From Bacteroidaceae bacterium (GTDB lineage: Bacteria > Bacteroidota > Bacteroidia > Bacteroidales > Bacteroidaceae), in contig JAFSZU010000160.1 of assembly GCA_017455585.1 (NCBI GenBank), positions 16,110 to 80,109 on the forward strand: a DNA stretch of 64,000 nucleotides, written 5' to 3'. How positions within the stretch are numbered: position 1 is the first letter of the stretch; each line of letters begins with the position of its first letter. A program made the position numbers and the translations under genes. Positions 51,897 to 60,193 of this stretch are shown here, piece after piece. Below the pieces are notes generated by a model that did no database searches, was not told the origin of the DNA, and was given only the letters and a program-made list of their open reading frames with translations.

Positions 51897-53509
51897 TACA
51901 TCGGTTCAATCATATTCAGCAGCTTGATGGTTGCCTTGATGGCCGCTTCCGTCTGGTCGGCATCCAGCGCGTGTGTGCGGTAGGTCTTTTCCTCAAAGAT
52001 CCATTCGATGGTGGTTTGCACGAGGGCATCTGTTCGCCCTCCAGGGGGAATGGTGACGGCATAGTTGGAGAGCCACGGGAACTTCCGTCCCAGACGGTCA
52101 CGATAAATATGACGCACGGCGCGCACGAAGGCATCATACTGTCCGTCGCCCTGGGCACTCTCCTCATAGATATGGTCGTCGATTTGCAGCCGCACCTGTG
52201 CCATGGGACGTAGCCCATAGGCCGTTGATACCATGTAGGATAACAGACTCACGCGGTCGTCGGTGTCACTGTGTTTCAGCACATCGCGGATGATATAGGG
52301 CAAGTCTTCCTGGGTGACCAGTTCCTTCTTGTCGCCCAGCTCTATGATGCGGTCGGTGACCTTCTTCATGTCCTCGTCGCTGAGGTCGAGACCCAGTTCC
52401 TTGAGGTTCATCAGGATATTGGCCTTGCCGCTGCTCTTGCCGAGGGCGTATTCGCGCCGCCGGCCGAAGCGCTCCGGCTTCAGCGCGTTCTGGTAGAGGC
52501 CCTGTTTCTTGTCGCCGTCGGCGTGCACACCCGCCACCTGCGTGAATACGGCCGACCCCGTGATGGGTTTGTTGGGCGGGATGGCGATGCCGCTGTAGCT
52601 CTCCACCATGTGGGCTACCTTGTTGAGTTCCACCTCGTTCACGTGGGTGAGCGCATTGAAGTGATCCTTCAGGATGGCTTGCACGCTGGCCAGCGGGGCG
52701 TTGCCTGCCCGTTCGCCCAACCCGTTGATGGCGGTGTGCAGACCTCGCGCACCGCCGAAGACGGCCGCCAGCACGTTGCTGACCGCCAGGTCATAGTCGT
52801 TGTGCGCATGGAAATCGAAATGCACACCCGGATAGCGTTCCACCATCTGCCGCATATAGTCCAGGGTGTCCAGCGGGTTCAGGATGCCCAGCGTGTCGGG
52901 CAGCATGATGCGGGAGATAGGAGTCTCAGACCCTCCCCCCGCGCTCCCTTGTAGGGAGGGAGTAGAATGTATTTGAGAGGTTGCAATCAAATCCTGAAGG
53001 GAATCCAGCAGCTGGAATACATAGCTGTCTTGGGTCTTCTCCTGCATACCCCCGCTCCAGTCCTCCAGATACAGATTGACGGCAATTCCTCGCTTGGCAG
53101 CCATCTCCACGTTGCGGCGGATGTCGGCCACGTGCTCCTCCAACGTCTTGCCCAGCTGGCCCTCGCAGTGGCGGCGTGAACCCTTGCAGAGTAGATTCAT
53201 GGTTCGCGCGCCTGCACGCTCAAGCCAGTCCAGACTCTTGCCATCATCCACAAAGCCAAGTACTTCCACACGGTCAAGCAAATCCTTGCCCGCCGCCCAC
53301 CGCGTGATGCGCTGCACAGCCTCCAGCTCGCCGTCGCTGACGCGGGCCGAGGCCACCTCCACACGATCCACACGCAGGTCCTCCAGCAGCGCACGGCAGA
53401 TCATCAGCTTCTCGTGCGGCATGAAGCTGACGCCCGACGTCTGCTCGCCGTCGCGCAGTGTGGTATCCATGATTTCAATATACCTGTTCAGGGGCTCTTG
53501 CAGTGCCAT
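51878..53509 (-). CDS. Isopropylmalate/citramalate-synthase family enzyme (HMGL-like, LeuA-type)
   Basis: The catalytic barrel has the metal-binding start IMDTTLRDGEQTSGVSF (residues 13-29), an HxH pair FDFHAHNDYDL and the NGLGERAGNA motif. The C-terminal domain (residues about 410-530) is LeuA-dimer-like and probably binds an amino acid effector. The family condenses acetyl-CoA with an oxo acid; isopropylmalate, citramalate and homocitrate synthases cannot be separated here. There is no leuB, leuC or leuD neighbour. A palindromic half-element (52927-52980) adds residues about 177-194 (STPSLQGSAGGGSE), in a loop of the barrel. The promoter on the minus strand has -33 TTTG (53566-53569), a 20-base spacer and -7 TAACTTAG (53538-53545). 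Confidence 0.88.
   Translation of the reverse strand: MALQEPLNRYIEIMDTTLRDGEQTSGVSFMPHEKLMICRALLEDLRVDRVEVASARVSDGELEAVQRITRWAAGKDLLDRVEVLGFVDDGKSLDWLERAGARTMNLLCKGSRRHCEGQLGKTLEEHVADIRRNVEMAAKRGIAVNLYLEDWSGGMQEKTQDSYVFQLLDSLQDLIATSQIHSTPSLQGSAGGGSETPISRIMLPDTLGILNPLDTLDYMRQMVERYPGVHFDFHAHNDYDLAVSNVLAAVFGGARGLHTAINGLGERAGNAPLASVQAILKDHFNALTHVNEVELNKVAHMVESYSGIAIPPNKPITGSAVFTQVAGVHADGDKKQGLYQNALKPERFGRRREYALGKSSGKANILMNLKELGLDLSDEDMKKVTDRIIELGDKKELVTQEDLPYIIRDVLKHSDTDDRVSLLSYMVSTAYGLRPMAQVRLQIDDHIYEESAQGDGQYDAFVRAVRHIYRDRLGRKFPWLSNYAVTIPPGGRTDALVQTTIEWIFEEKTYRTHALDADQTEAAIKATIKLLNMIEPMYNTLTY
52927..52980. repeat. Palindromic in-frame element, copy B (single-ended, in LeuA-like gene)
   Basis: It begins CAGACCCTCCCCCC and has an internal palindrome (CTCCCTTGTAGGGAG), followed by TAGAATGTATTTGAG, which resembles the core of copy C at 54341. 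Only one end is present. Confidence 0.75.
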
Positions 53510-53537
53510 GTGGGCGTTTTTTTGCAGTTTTCGGCCG

Positions 53538-53569
53538 CTAAGTTACACCTTTCTCCATTTATCGCCAAA
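53538..53569 (-). promoter_or_regulatory. Promoter of LeuA-like gene
   Basis: Minus strand -33 TTTG and -7 TAACTTAG (one mismatch to TAnnTTTG) are separated by 20 bases. The leader is about 25 bases. Confidence 0.65.
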
Positions 53570-53665
53570 CTTTTCCCCCTTTTTTTCCGTTTCCCGCCCT
53601 AATTCCTGGGAAAGAGTTGGTTCTTTAGTCCACGACACGGCGTGGGCATCGGGGCGCGTACTCGT

Positions 53666-55282
53666 TCATGTTCCTTGAGATGTTGTGAAATAGGTGAGGC
53701 CCAGGCGGCGGGCGCGCTCGATGACGAAGGCCAGGGCGGCATCGTGCTCGTTGGGGATGAGGCCGTCGAGGATGGCGTCCTTGACGGCGGTCTTGAGGAT
53801 GCCCACCTCGCGGCAGGGTGGCAGGTGGAAGCACTCCATGATTTCCTCTCCGCTGACCGGCGGCTGGAAGTTGCGGATGCGGTCGCGCTCCTCCAGATCC
53901 ACGAGCTTGCGTCGCACGAGCTGGAAGTTGTCGAGGAACCGCTGCTTGCGCACTTGGTTCTTGGAGGTGATGTCCGCCTCGCAGAGGAGCATCAGGTCGT
54001 CGATGTCGTCGCCCGCCTCGAAGAGCAGACGGCGCACGGCGGAGTCGGTCACTTCCTCGTCGGCAATGACGATGGGGCGCATGTGCAGCGAGACGAGTTT
54101 CTGGACATACTTCATCCGCTCGTCCATGGGCAGCTTCAGACGGCGGAAGATCTGCGGCACCATCTTCTCTCCCACAAAGTTGTGGTTGTGGAACGTCCAG
54201 CCTTGCACGGGGTCATAGCGCTTGGTGCGCGGTTTGCCGATGTCGTGCAGCAGAGCGGCCCAGCGGAGCCAGAGAAACCTATCAGCAGTCGCCCCCCCAG
54301 CAGACCCACCCCCTTGCCCCTCCCTGTGAGGGAGGGGAGCAGAATGTTTTTGAGCGTCAGAGACCGTATGTTCCTTGTTAGCTGCCCCTTCAACAGTCAG
54401 TTGGTGACCGCTCCCCTCCCTCACAGGGAGGGGCAAGGGGGTGGGTCTGCTTTGAGAGCGGACAACATTCGTCAGCACCTCCAGCGTGTGCCAGAAGTTG
54501 TCTTTGTGGGCGCGGCCGTTCATGGTCTCGATGCCTTGCAGGGCGTAGAGTTCGGGGAAGATGATTTCCAGCAGCCCGCATTGCAGCAGCAGTTCCCATC
54601 CGCGTGCCGGTGCGTCGGAGGCCATGAACTTCTGTATCTCGTCGATGATGCGTTCCTGCGAGATGATGCGTATGCGTTCGCGGTTGCGGACGAGTGCCTC
54701 CCAGGTTTCGGGTTCTATCTCGAAGTTCAGCTGTGTGGCAAAGCGGATGCAGCGCATCATGCGCAGCGGGTCGTCGGAGAAGGTGACATCGGGGTCGGTG
54801 GGTGTGGCGATGAGGCGGTCTTCCATGTCCCACACGCCGTCGAAGGGGTCCACCAGCTCGCCGAAGCGTTCGCGGTTCAGGCACACGGCCAGGGCGTTGA
54901 TGGTGAAGTCGCGCCGCAACTGGTCGTCCTCCAGCGTGCCGTCTTCCACAATGGGTTTGCGCGAGTCGTGGCTGTAGCTCTCGCGTCGGGCTCCCACGAA
55001 CTCTATCTCCTCACCATATTTCACCTGCGCCGTCCCGAAGTTCTTGAACACAGAGAGGTGTGCACGCCGTCCGAGGCGACGGGCCACGGCCTTGGCCACC
55101 TCGATACCGCTGCCCACCACCACGACATCGATGTCCTTTGAGGGTCTTTCTAAGAAAAGGTCGCGCACGTAGCCCCCCACCACGTAGGCCTCGACATGCA
55201 TCTCATCGGCCACGTCGCCGATGAGGTGGAAGATGGGTGCCGACAGCAATTCGGTCAGTTGTTCGCGGTCCAGATGTATCAT
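53666..55282 (-). CDS. cca: CCA tRNA nucleotidyltransferase/HD-domain protein with repeat insertion
   Basis: The N-terminal nucleotidyltransferase domain has YVVGGYVRDLFLERPSKDIDVVV with the GG motif and the DxD pair, then the LRRDFTINALA segment and DPLRMMRCIRFATQLNFEI. An HD domain follows (DNFWHTLEVL, LLHDIGKPRTKRYD). The enzyme adds or repairs the CCA end of tRNAs. About 50 residues (278-328) between HTLEVLTNVVRSQ and FLWLRWAALLHDIGK are encoded by a palindromic element (54301-54449) and split the HD domain at a loop. The gene is usually essential where CCA is not encoded in tRNA genes, so the insertion must be tolerated. A -7 box for this gene is at 55311-55318. Confidence 0.93.
   Translation of the reverse strand: MIHLDREQLTELLSAPIFHLIGDVADEMHVEAYVVGGYVRDLFLERPSKDIDVVVVGSGIEVAKAVARRLGRRAHLSVFKNFGTAQVKYGEEIEFVGARRESYSHDSRKPIVEDGTLEDDQLRRDFTINALAVCLNRERFGELVDPFDGVWDMEDRLIATPTDPDVTFSDDPLRMMRCIRFATQLNFEIEPETWEALVRNRERIRIISQERIIDEIQKFMASDAPARGWELLLQCGLLEIIFPELYALQGIETMNGRAHKDNFWHTLEVLTNVVRSQSRPTPLPLPVREGSGHQLTVEGAANKEHTVSDAQKHSAPLPHREGQGGGSAGGATADRFLWLRWAALLHDIGKPRTKRYDPVQGWTFHNHNFVGEKMVPQIFRRLKLPMDERMKYVQKLVSLHMRPIVIADEEVTDSAVRRLLFEAGDDIDDLMLLCEADITSKNQVRKQRFLDNFQLVRRKLVDLEERDRIRNFQPPVSGEEIMECFHLPPCREVGILKTAVKDAILDGLIPNEHDAALAFVIERARRLGLTYFTTSQGT
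54301..54449. repeat. Palindromic in-frame element, copy C (in cca gene)
   Basis: Terminal inverted repeats of 40 bp (54301-54340 and 54410-54449) are perfect. Each contains a nested palindrome (CCCCTCCCTGTGAGGGAGGGG minus the last base). The 69-base core shares GTCACC, CTGACTGTTG and CATTCTGCTCCCC with copy E. Confidence 0.92.
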
Positions 55283-55310
55283 AAAACTTAATCAATGCTA
55301 AAAACGGCGG

Positions 55311-55379
55311 CAAAAGTAATAAAAAAAGTTGAGACGCGACGCATTTCTGAGGAGAGATTTGCAGAAAGACGTAATTTTG
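55311..55379. promoter_or_regulatory. Divergent -7 boxes between cca and the lipoprotein gene
   Basis: Minus strand TACTTTTG at 55311-55318 serves cca, with a leader of about 22 bases. Plus strand TAATTTTG at 55372-55379 serves the lipoprotein; transcription would begin next to the ATG at 55388. The -33 boxes are weak. Confidence 0.55.
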
Positions 55380-55387
55380 CACCGCAA

Positions 55388-55843
55388 ATGAAAGCAGTAC
55401 GATTTCTTTTCATCGTTGGCTTGGCTGTCCTCGGCTCTGGATGCAAGACCTCTGAGGATGTGGCCGAGCAGCAGGCGTCGCTGATGCTGGAGGAGGCGCG
55501 AGCCCTGTTGGCCGACGGACATTTCTCGGCCGCACGGGACACCATACTGAGTATGCGCCGTCAGCATCCCACGGCCTTGCAGACCCGCCGTGCCGCCATC
55601 GTCACCTTGGACAGCGTGGAGCTGATGGAGACGCGCGACAGCCTTCTGTTTTTCGAGACGCGTCTGAACGCTGCCCGCGAGCAATTCAAGCGGATGCAGC
55701 CCCGTGTGGGCGGTCGCACCAACGAGGCATATTACCAACAGCAACGTCATGTCTTCGAGATGGAACAGCACTTTGACGAGTTGTGCGCCAAGGTCAAGTT
55801 CTATGTCCGCAAGATAGATATTGACCGATTATCGTCTGAGTAG
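55388..55843 (+). CDS. Small coiled-coil lipoprotein of unknown function (151 aa)
   Basis: The start at 55388 (MKAVRFLFIVGLAVLGSGC) was preferred over an upstream ATG because it gives a clean lipoprotein signal (lipobox GSGC) and follows a -7 box. The mature protein is Glu/Arg/Gln-rich and predicted helical (LMLEEARALLADGHFSAARD resembles one TPR-like hairpin; LNAAREQFKRMQ may be coiled coil). It has no recognised domain. Its stop is four bases before the start of the helicase gene, so the two are probably cotranscribed. Confidence 0.7.
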   Translation: MKAVRFLFIVGLAVLGSGCKTSEDVAEQQASLMLEEARALLADGHFSAARDTILSMRRQHPTALQTRRAAIVTLDSVELMETRDSLLFFETRLNAAREQFKRMQPRVGGRTNEAYYQQQRHVFEMEQHFDELCAKVKFYVRKIDIDRLSSE

Positions 55844-56047
55844 CCTCATGCCCGAAAGCCCCATCACCATCTTGCAGCGGCAACGTGCGTTGCTGCAGAC
55901 GGAGTATGCCTACGAGAAGGCCGAGTTCCAGCGCCTGACCGAGGCCACCGGTATCGAGCACAAGGTGGCGCGCGGCATGGCTTGGTTCCCGCTGACGGTG
56001 GGGCACAGCTATCATAACTCGCTGGATCAGTTAGTGGTGGAGATTAG

Positions 56048-56151
56048 CAGACCCTCCCCCAACCCCTCCCGTAAGGGAGGGGAGGAGGCTGGCGCTTGGT
56101 CGGTGGGCGGAAACGCAAGTCTCCCCTTACGGGGAGATTTAGAGGGGTCTG
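56048..56151. repeat. Palindromic in-frame element, copy D (helicase N-terminal part)
   Basis: It begins CAGACCCTCCCCC and ends with AGAGGGGTCTG. The internal palindromes are CCCCTCCCGTAAGGGAGGGG and TCTCCCCTTACGGGGAGA. The right half differs from the other copies and appears to be a related subtype. Confidence 0.8.
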
Positions 56152-57355
56152 AAACCTCCCTCTTTGAACCCGGCAAGCCCGTGTGTTTCTTCTCGGAGGA
56201 TGCCTCGGGCGAGTTCTACGGCACCGGCGGCCTGTTGCACTACTGCAAGTGGGTGGCGCAGGTCAGCTATGTCGAGGCCGACCGCATGGTCATCGTCCTG
56301 CCCTCGGCGGCGGCCTACGAGGAACTGCGCGAGCAGCAGCGGCTGGGCGTGCAGCTGTATCTGGACGAGCAGACCTACCGCCTGATGTTCGAGGCTCTGG
56401 ACGCCGTCATCGCCGCCAAGAGCGGGCGGCTGGCAGAGCTGCGCGAGATGTTCCATTCCACCCTGCCCACCGGCAAGTTCACCTTTGCGCCCGTGCGCTT
56501 CCCGTGGCTCAACCCCTCGCAGCAAGCCGCTGTGAACGAGGTGCTGTGGGCCAAGGACGTGGCCGTGGTCCACGGCCCGCCGGGCACGGGCAAGACCACC
56601 ACGCTCGTGGAGGCCATCTATGAGACACTGCGCCGCGAGAATCAGGTACTGGTGTGCGCGCAGTCGAACATGGCGGTCGATTGGATTGCCGAGAAGCTGG
56701 TGGATCGCGGGGTGAGCGTCCTGCGCATCGGAAACCCCACACGTGTGACAGACAAGATGCTCTCTTTCACCTACGAACGCCGTTTCGAGAGCCACCCCCT
56801 CTACACCGACCTGTGGGCGGTGCGCAAGGCCATCCGCGATGTCTATGCCTCTAGGGGCGGCAGCAGCGAGAGCCGCCACCAGAAGATCGCCCGCCTCAAA
56901 GACCGCGCCACCGACCTGGAATACACCATCAACCAGGCGTTGTTCCAGGATGCCAAGGTCATTGCCTGCACGCTGGCGGGCTCGGCGAACCGACTATTGA
57001 CAGGCATGAAGTTCGGCACGCTGTTCATCGACGAGGCGGCACAGGCGCTGGAGGCCGCGTGCTGGATAGCCATCCGCAAGGCCCACCGCGTCATCCTGGC
57101 CGGCGACCACCGTCAGCTGCCGCCCACCATCAAGTCGCCCGAGGCCATGCACGGCGGGCTGGACCGCACGCTGATGCAATACATTGTAGAGCAGAAGCCC
57201 CAGGTGGTGTCGCTGCTGACCGTGCAATACCGCATGTGTGAGACGATTATGCAGTTCCCCAACCGCGAGTTCTACGGCGGTCTGCTGCAAGCTGCGCCGG
57301 AGGTCAAGTACCGCGGCATCCTGGACTAGGACACGGCCATTGAGTGGATTGATAG

Positions 57356-57506
57356 CAGCCCCACCCCCTTGCCCCTCCCCAGCCCCACCCCCTTGCCCCT
57401 CCCCAGTAGGGAGGGGGGTGGTCACCATTTGACTGTTGGAAGGATTGCTGCCGCTCAAATTCATTCTGCTCCCCTCCCTACAAGGGAGGGGCTAGGGGGT
57501 GGGTCT
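57356..57506. repeat. Palindromic in-frame element, copy E (helicase C-terminal part)
   Basis: The left end is CAGCCCCACCCCC, with a 24-base tandem duplication of the end sequence, and the right end is GGGGGTGGGTCT. The core shares GTCACC, TGACTGTTGG and CATTCTGCTCCCC with copy C. It lies 27 bases after the amber codon. Confidence 0.85.
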
Positions 57507-57954
57507 TCATGGTTCAACCCCCTTGAGGCCCAGCTCACCCTGGACACCCTGCAACGCTACTTCGAGAAGATCGGGCGGGAGCGCATCCTGGAAGAGCGCA
57601 TCGACGTGGGCATCATCTCGCCCTACAAGGGGCAGGTGGCGTTGCTGCGGCGACTGCTGCGGCAGGACCGCTACTGGCGACCCTTCCGCTCGCTCATCAC
57701 GGTGAACACCGTCGATGGCTTCCAGGGCCAGGAGCGCGACGTCATCGTCATCAGTCTGGTGCGCAGCAATGAGCAGGGCGACATCGGCTTCCTGCGTGAT
57801 CTGCGCCGCATGAATGTGGCCATCACCCGCGCCCGCATGAAACTGCTCCTCATCGGTGACCGCTCGACTCTGTGCCGTATGCCGTTCTACCGACGTCTGG
57901 CCGAATATGTGGATGAACAGTGGTAGCTGCATGCATCACATCCGCTTTTTCTGA

Positions 57955-58020
57955 TTGCTTGATGATGATGCAGCAATTGCACAATCATGATGCAGCAATT
58001 GCTTGATGATGATGCAGCAA
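57955..58020. repeat. GATGATGCAGCAATTGC direct repeats
   Basis: Three direct copies (one degenerate) of a TTGATGATGATGCAGCAATTGC-like unit, each under 25 bases, occupy the gap before the helix-hairpin-helix gene and end only a few bases from its start. Confidence 0.75.
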
Positions 58021-58024
58021 AAAA

Positions 58025-60067
58025 ATGATGCGTATGTCTATGGTTCCACGTCCGATGCAAATGAGGTCAATCCTCGCTCTCTTTTTCCTTTTCTTGTCCG
58101 TCTCTGCGCTCGCGCAGATGGACAGCGAATGGGACGAGCTGATGCAGCAGATGGCCGAGGAGGCGGCTGTTGACGAGGAGAGCCAGCAGGGCATGGAGGC
58201 ACAGATGGAACAACTGGCCGACCTGCACGAGCACCCGACGGATCTGAACAGTGCCACCCGCCGGCAACTGATGTCGCTGCCCTTCCTCAGCGAGCGGGCG
58301 GTAGATGCTATCATGGACTATCGCGCCCGCAACGGCCCGCTGCGCTCCATGGGCGAGCTGCGCCTCATTCGTGACCTCAGTTCGCTGGAGGGCCGTTGGC
58401 TCAGGCTGTGTTGCACGGTGGGCGATGCCATGCCCGCCATCACGCGACGCGACACCTCGTGGTGGGGACGAGGCCGCCACGAGCTGCTGGCCCGCGCAGA
58501 CGTGCCCCTCTATCAGCGGGCCGGCTGGTCATGGCCGCGCGGCATCGCCCAGCGATGGCGCTACACGTGGCAGCAGGGACGGCACCTGGATGCCGGGCTG
58601 CGTGCCGAGAAAGATGCGGGCGAACCGCTCTTCAACCGTGACAATCCTGCCTTTGACAGCTACGGCGGTCACATCATGCTGCGAGATGTCGGGCCTTTGC
58701 AGACGGCCATCGTGGGCGACTACAGGGTGGGATTCGGCCAGGGACTGGTCATCAACAACGGCATGCAGTTGGGCAAACTCACCACCGGTCTCTGGCGCTC
58801 AGGCGATTACCTGCGTCCGCATCGCTCTGCCGAGGAAACACATTTCCTGCGCGGAGCCGCTGCCACCGTCACACCCGCTCGCTCCATCGCGCTCACAGCC
58901 TTCTATTCCCGCAGACAGCTGGATGCCACTGTGGCGGCCAACGGCACTGTGTCCAGCATCAATGCCACCGGACTGCACCGCACCGACGGCGAGCTCGTGC
59001 GCAAGAGGACGCTCAAGAGCCAGACCGCAGGACTGCACGCCGCCGCCACCTGGCAGCCTCGTGTCGCCGGGCAACAGCACACGCTCGCCTTCGGTGCCAC
59101 AGCACTCTATCAGCACTACGACCACTTCTTCCGACAGGGCAAAGCCCTCTACCGTCGCATCCTGCCCGAGGGCTATCAGTTCGGTGCCGCCGCCGTGGAT
59201 TATGCATGGCAGACACCGCGCCTGTCTGTCCGCGGCGAGACAGCCCGCAATTTCTGCGAGGGTGGGGGAGGATGGGCCACACTCAACCGCGCCGCCTGGC
59301 GCTTCTCGCCGGGGACGCAACTCACTGCAGTACAGCGCTTCTACGGGATGCACTACTACTCCGACCACGCCTCGGCCTTCGGCGAGAACAGCCGTGTGCA
59401 GAACGAGAGCGGGGTGGCGCTGCTCCTGGAGGCCGACCGCGTGGGGCCGGTGGCCCTGCGTGCCTTCTTCGATTACTTCTACCACCCTTGGCCGCGCTAC
59501 ACCATGACGCGCCAGAGCGATGGCTGGGAGGCGCTGCTCCAGACCACGTGGCAGCCGCGGCGTGGCCGGCAGTTGCTCCTGCGATACCGCGTCAAGAGCA
59601 AGGAACAGAGCGACCGCCGCTACCTGAGCCACCAGCTCCGGGCGTCCTACATCCAGCCCCTCTCTCCACGATGGACGGCACAGGCCGCCGCCTTCGCACA
59701 CTTCCACCATGCCGACGAGGTCTCAACGGGGCTTGCCCTGGCACCGCGTGTTGACTACTCCACTCCCGGTGCGCGGCTGCGCCTTTCGGTGCTCGGCGTC
59801 CTCTTCCGCACCGACGACTTCCAGAGCCGCCTCTTCCTCTATGAACCGTCTCTGCTCCAGAGCTTTGGCATGCAACAGCTCTACGGCCGCGGCCAGCGGC
59901 TGGCCGCCACCGTGCGGTGGCAGACACCCCGCCGCCGGTGGACCGTCCAGGGCAAAATGGGCGTCACACACTACACCGACCGCACCGAGATCTCCTCCGG
60001 CCCCCTGCTCATCAACGCCCCCTGGAAGGCCGATGTGCAGCTGTTGCTGCGCTGGCAATGGAGGTGA
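58025..60067 (+). CDS. Helix-hairpin-helix outer-membrane protein of unknown function (680 aa)
   Basis: The frame opens at 58025 with several Met codons; the ATG at 58061 (MRSILALFFLFLSVSALAQ) gives a standard signal peptide and may be the true start. A helix-hairpin-helix pair of the ComEA type lies at residues about 70-125 (DLNSATRRQLMSLPFLSERA, SMGELRLIRDLSSLEGRWL). The remaining 550 residues have alternating aromatic strands (YRVGFGQGLVINNGMQLG, YYSDHASAFGENSRVQ) that suggest a beta-barrel, ending LLLRWQWR. Such proteins are frequent in Bacteroidetes. Function is unknown; DNA binding by HhH combined with an outer-membrane barrel suggests a DNA uptake role, but this is speculative. Confidence 0.78.
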   Translation: MMRMSMVPRPMQMRSILALFFLFLSVSALAQMDSEWDELMQQMAEEAAVDEESQQGMEAQMEQLADLHEHPTDLNSATRRQLMSLPFLSERAVDAIMDYRARNGPLRSMGELRLIRDLSSLEGRWLRLCCTVGDAMPAITRRDTSWWGRGRHELLARADVPLYQRAGWSWPRGIAQRWRYTWQQGRHLDAGLRAEKDAGEPLFNRDNPAFDSYGGHIMLRDVGPLQTAIVGDYRVGFGQGLVINNGMQLGKLTTGLWRSGDYLRPHRSAEETHFLRGAAATVTPARSIALTAFYSRRQLDATVAANGTVSSINATGLHRTDGELVRKRTLKSQTAGLHAAATWQPRVAGQQHTLAFGATALYQHYDHFFRQGKALYRRILPEGYQFGAAAVDYAWQTPRLSVRGETARNFCEGGGGWATLNRAAWRFSPGTQLTAVQRFYGMHYYSDHASAFGENSRVQNESGVALLLEADRVGPVALRAFFDYFYHPWPRYTMTRQSDGWEALLQTTWQPRRGRQLLLRYRVKSKEQSDRRYLSHQLRASYIQPLSPRWTAQAAAFAHFHHADEVSTGLALAPRVDYSTPGARLRLSVLGVLFRTDDFQSRLFLYEPSLLQSFGMQQLYGRGQRLAATVRWQTPRRRWTVQGKMGVTHYTDRTEISSGPLLINAPWKADVQLLLRWQWR

Positions 60068-60139
60068 CAAGTGGCTCTTTTACCCCCCCCATTAACGTTA
60101 TTTAACGTTTTGTGTACGCGCATACACGTAAATATGTCG

Positions 60140-60147
60140 TACCTTTG
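60140..60147 (+). promoter_or_regulatory. -7 box of fimbrial locus 2
   Basis: TACCTTTG fits TAnnTTTG. A TTTG at 60109-60112 is 27 bases upstream, longer than the usual 19-21. Two short inverted repeats (AACGTTA-TT-TAACGTT type near 60094-60109, and GTGTA-CGCGCA-TACAC near 60112-60127) lie where an upstream regulator could bind. Confidence 0.55.
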
Positions 60148-60193
60148 CACCGTTTTGGACTATGATGTCCCATGAGTTGTAAAGGAACTTGTA

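Larger units (their letters stand above)
55848..57926 (+). pseudogene. Upf1/IGHMBP2-like SF1 helicase interrupted by an in-frame amber codon
   Basis: The first part (55848-57329) contains Walker A VVHGPPGTGKTTTLVEA, Walker B LFIDEAAQALEAA, ILAGDHRQLPPTIKSP and QYRMCETIMQFPN. The second part (57330-57926), in the same frame, contains TVDGFQGQERDVIVISLVRSN and NVAITRARMKLLLIGD. Together they make a complete SF1 helicase of about 690 residues. A TAG codon at 57327-57329, after KYRGILD, separates RecA-like domain motifs I-IV from V-VI. The downstream half has no obvious start. The gene also carries two palindromic elements (56048-56151, near the N-terminus, and 57356-57506, just after the stop). 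It is either a recent pseudogene, a read-through gene, or a sequencing error. Confidence 0.8.

Noticed and set aside
57369-57926. Separate small gene for the helicase C-terminal part
   Set aside because: It shares the frame with the upstream part, continues the domain order and begins inside a repeat element, so it is the second half of one interrupted gene.
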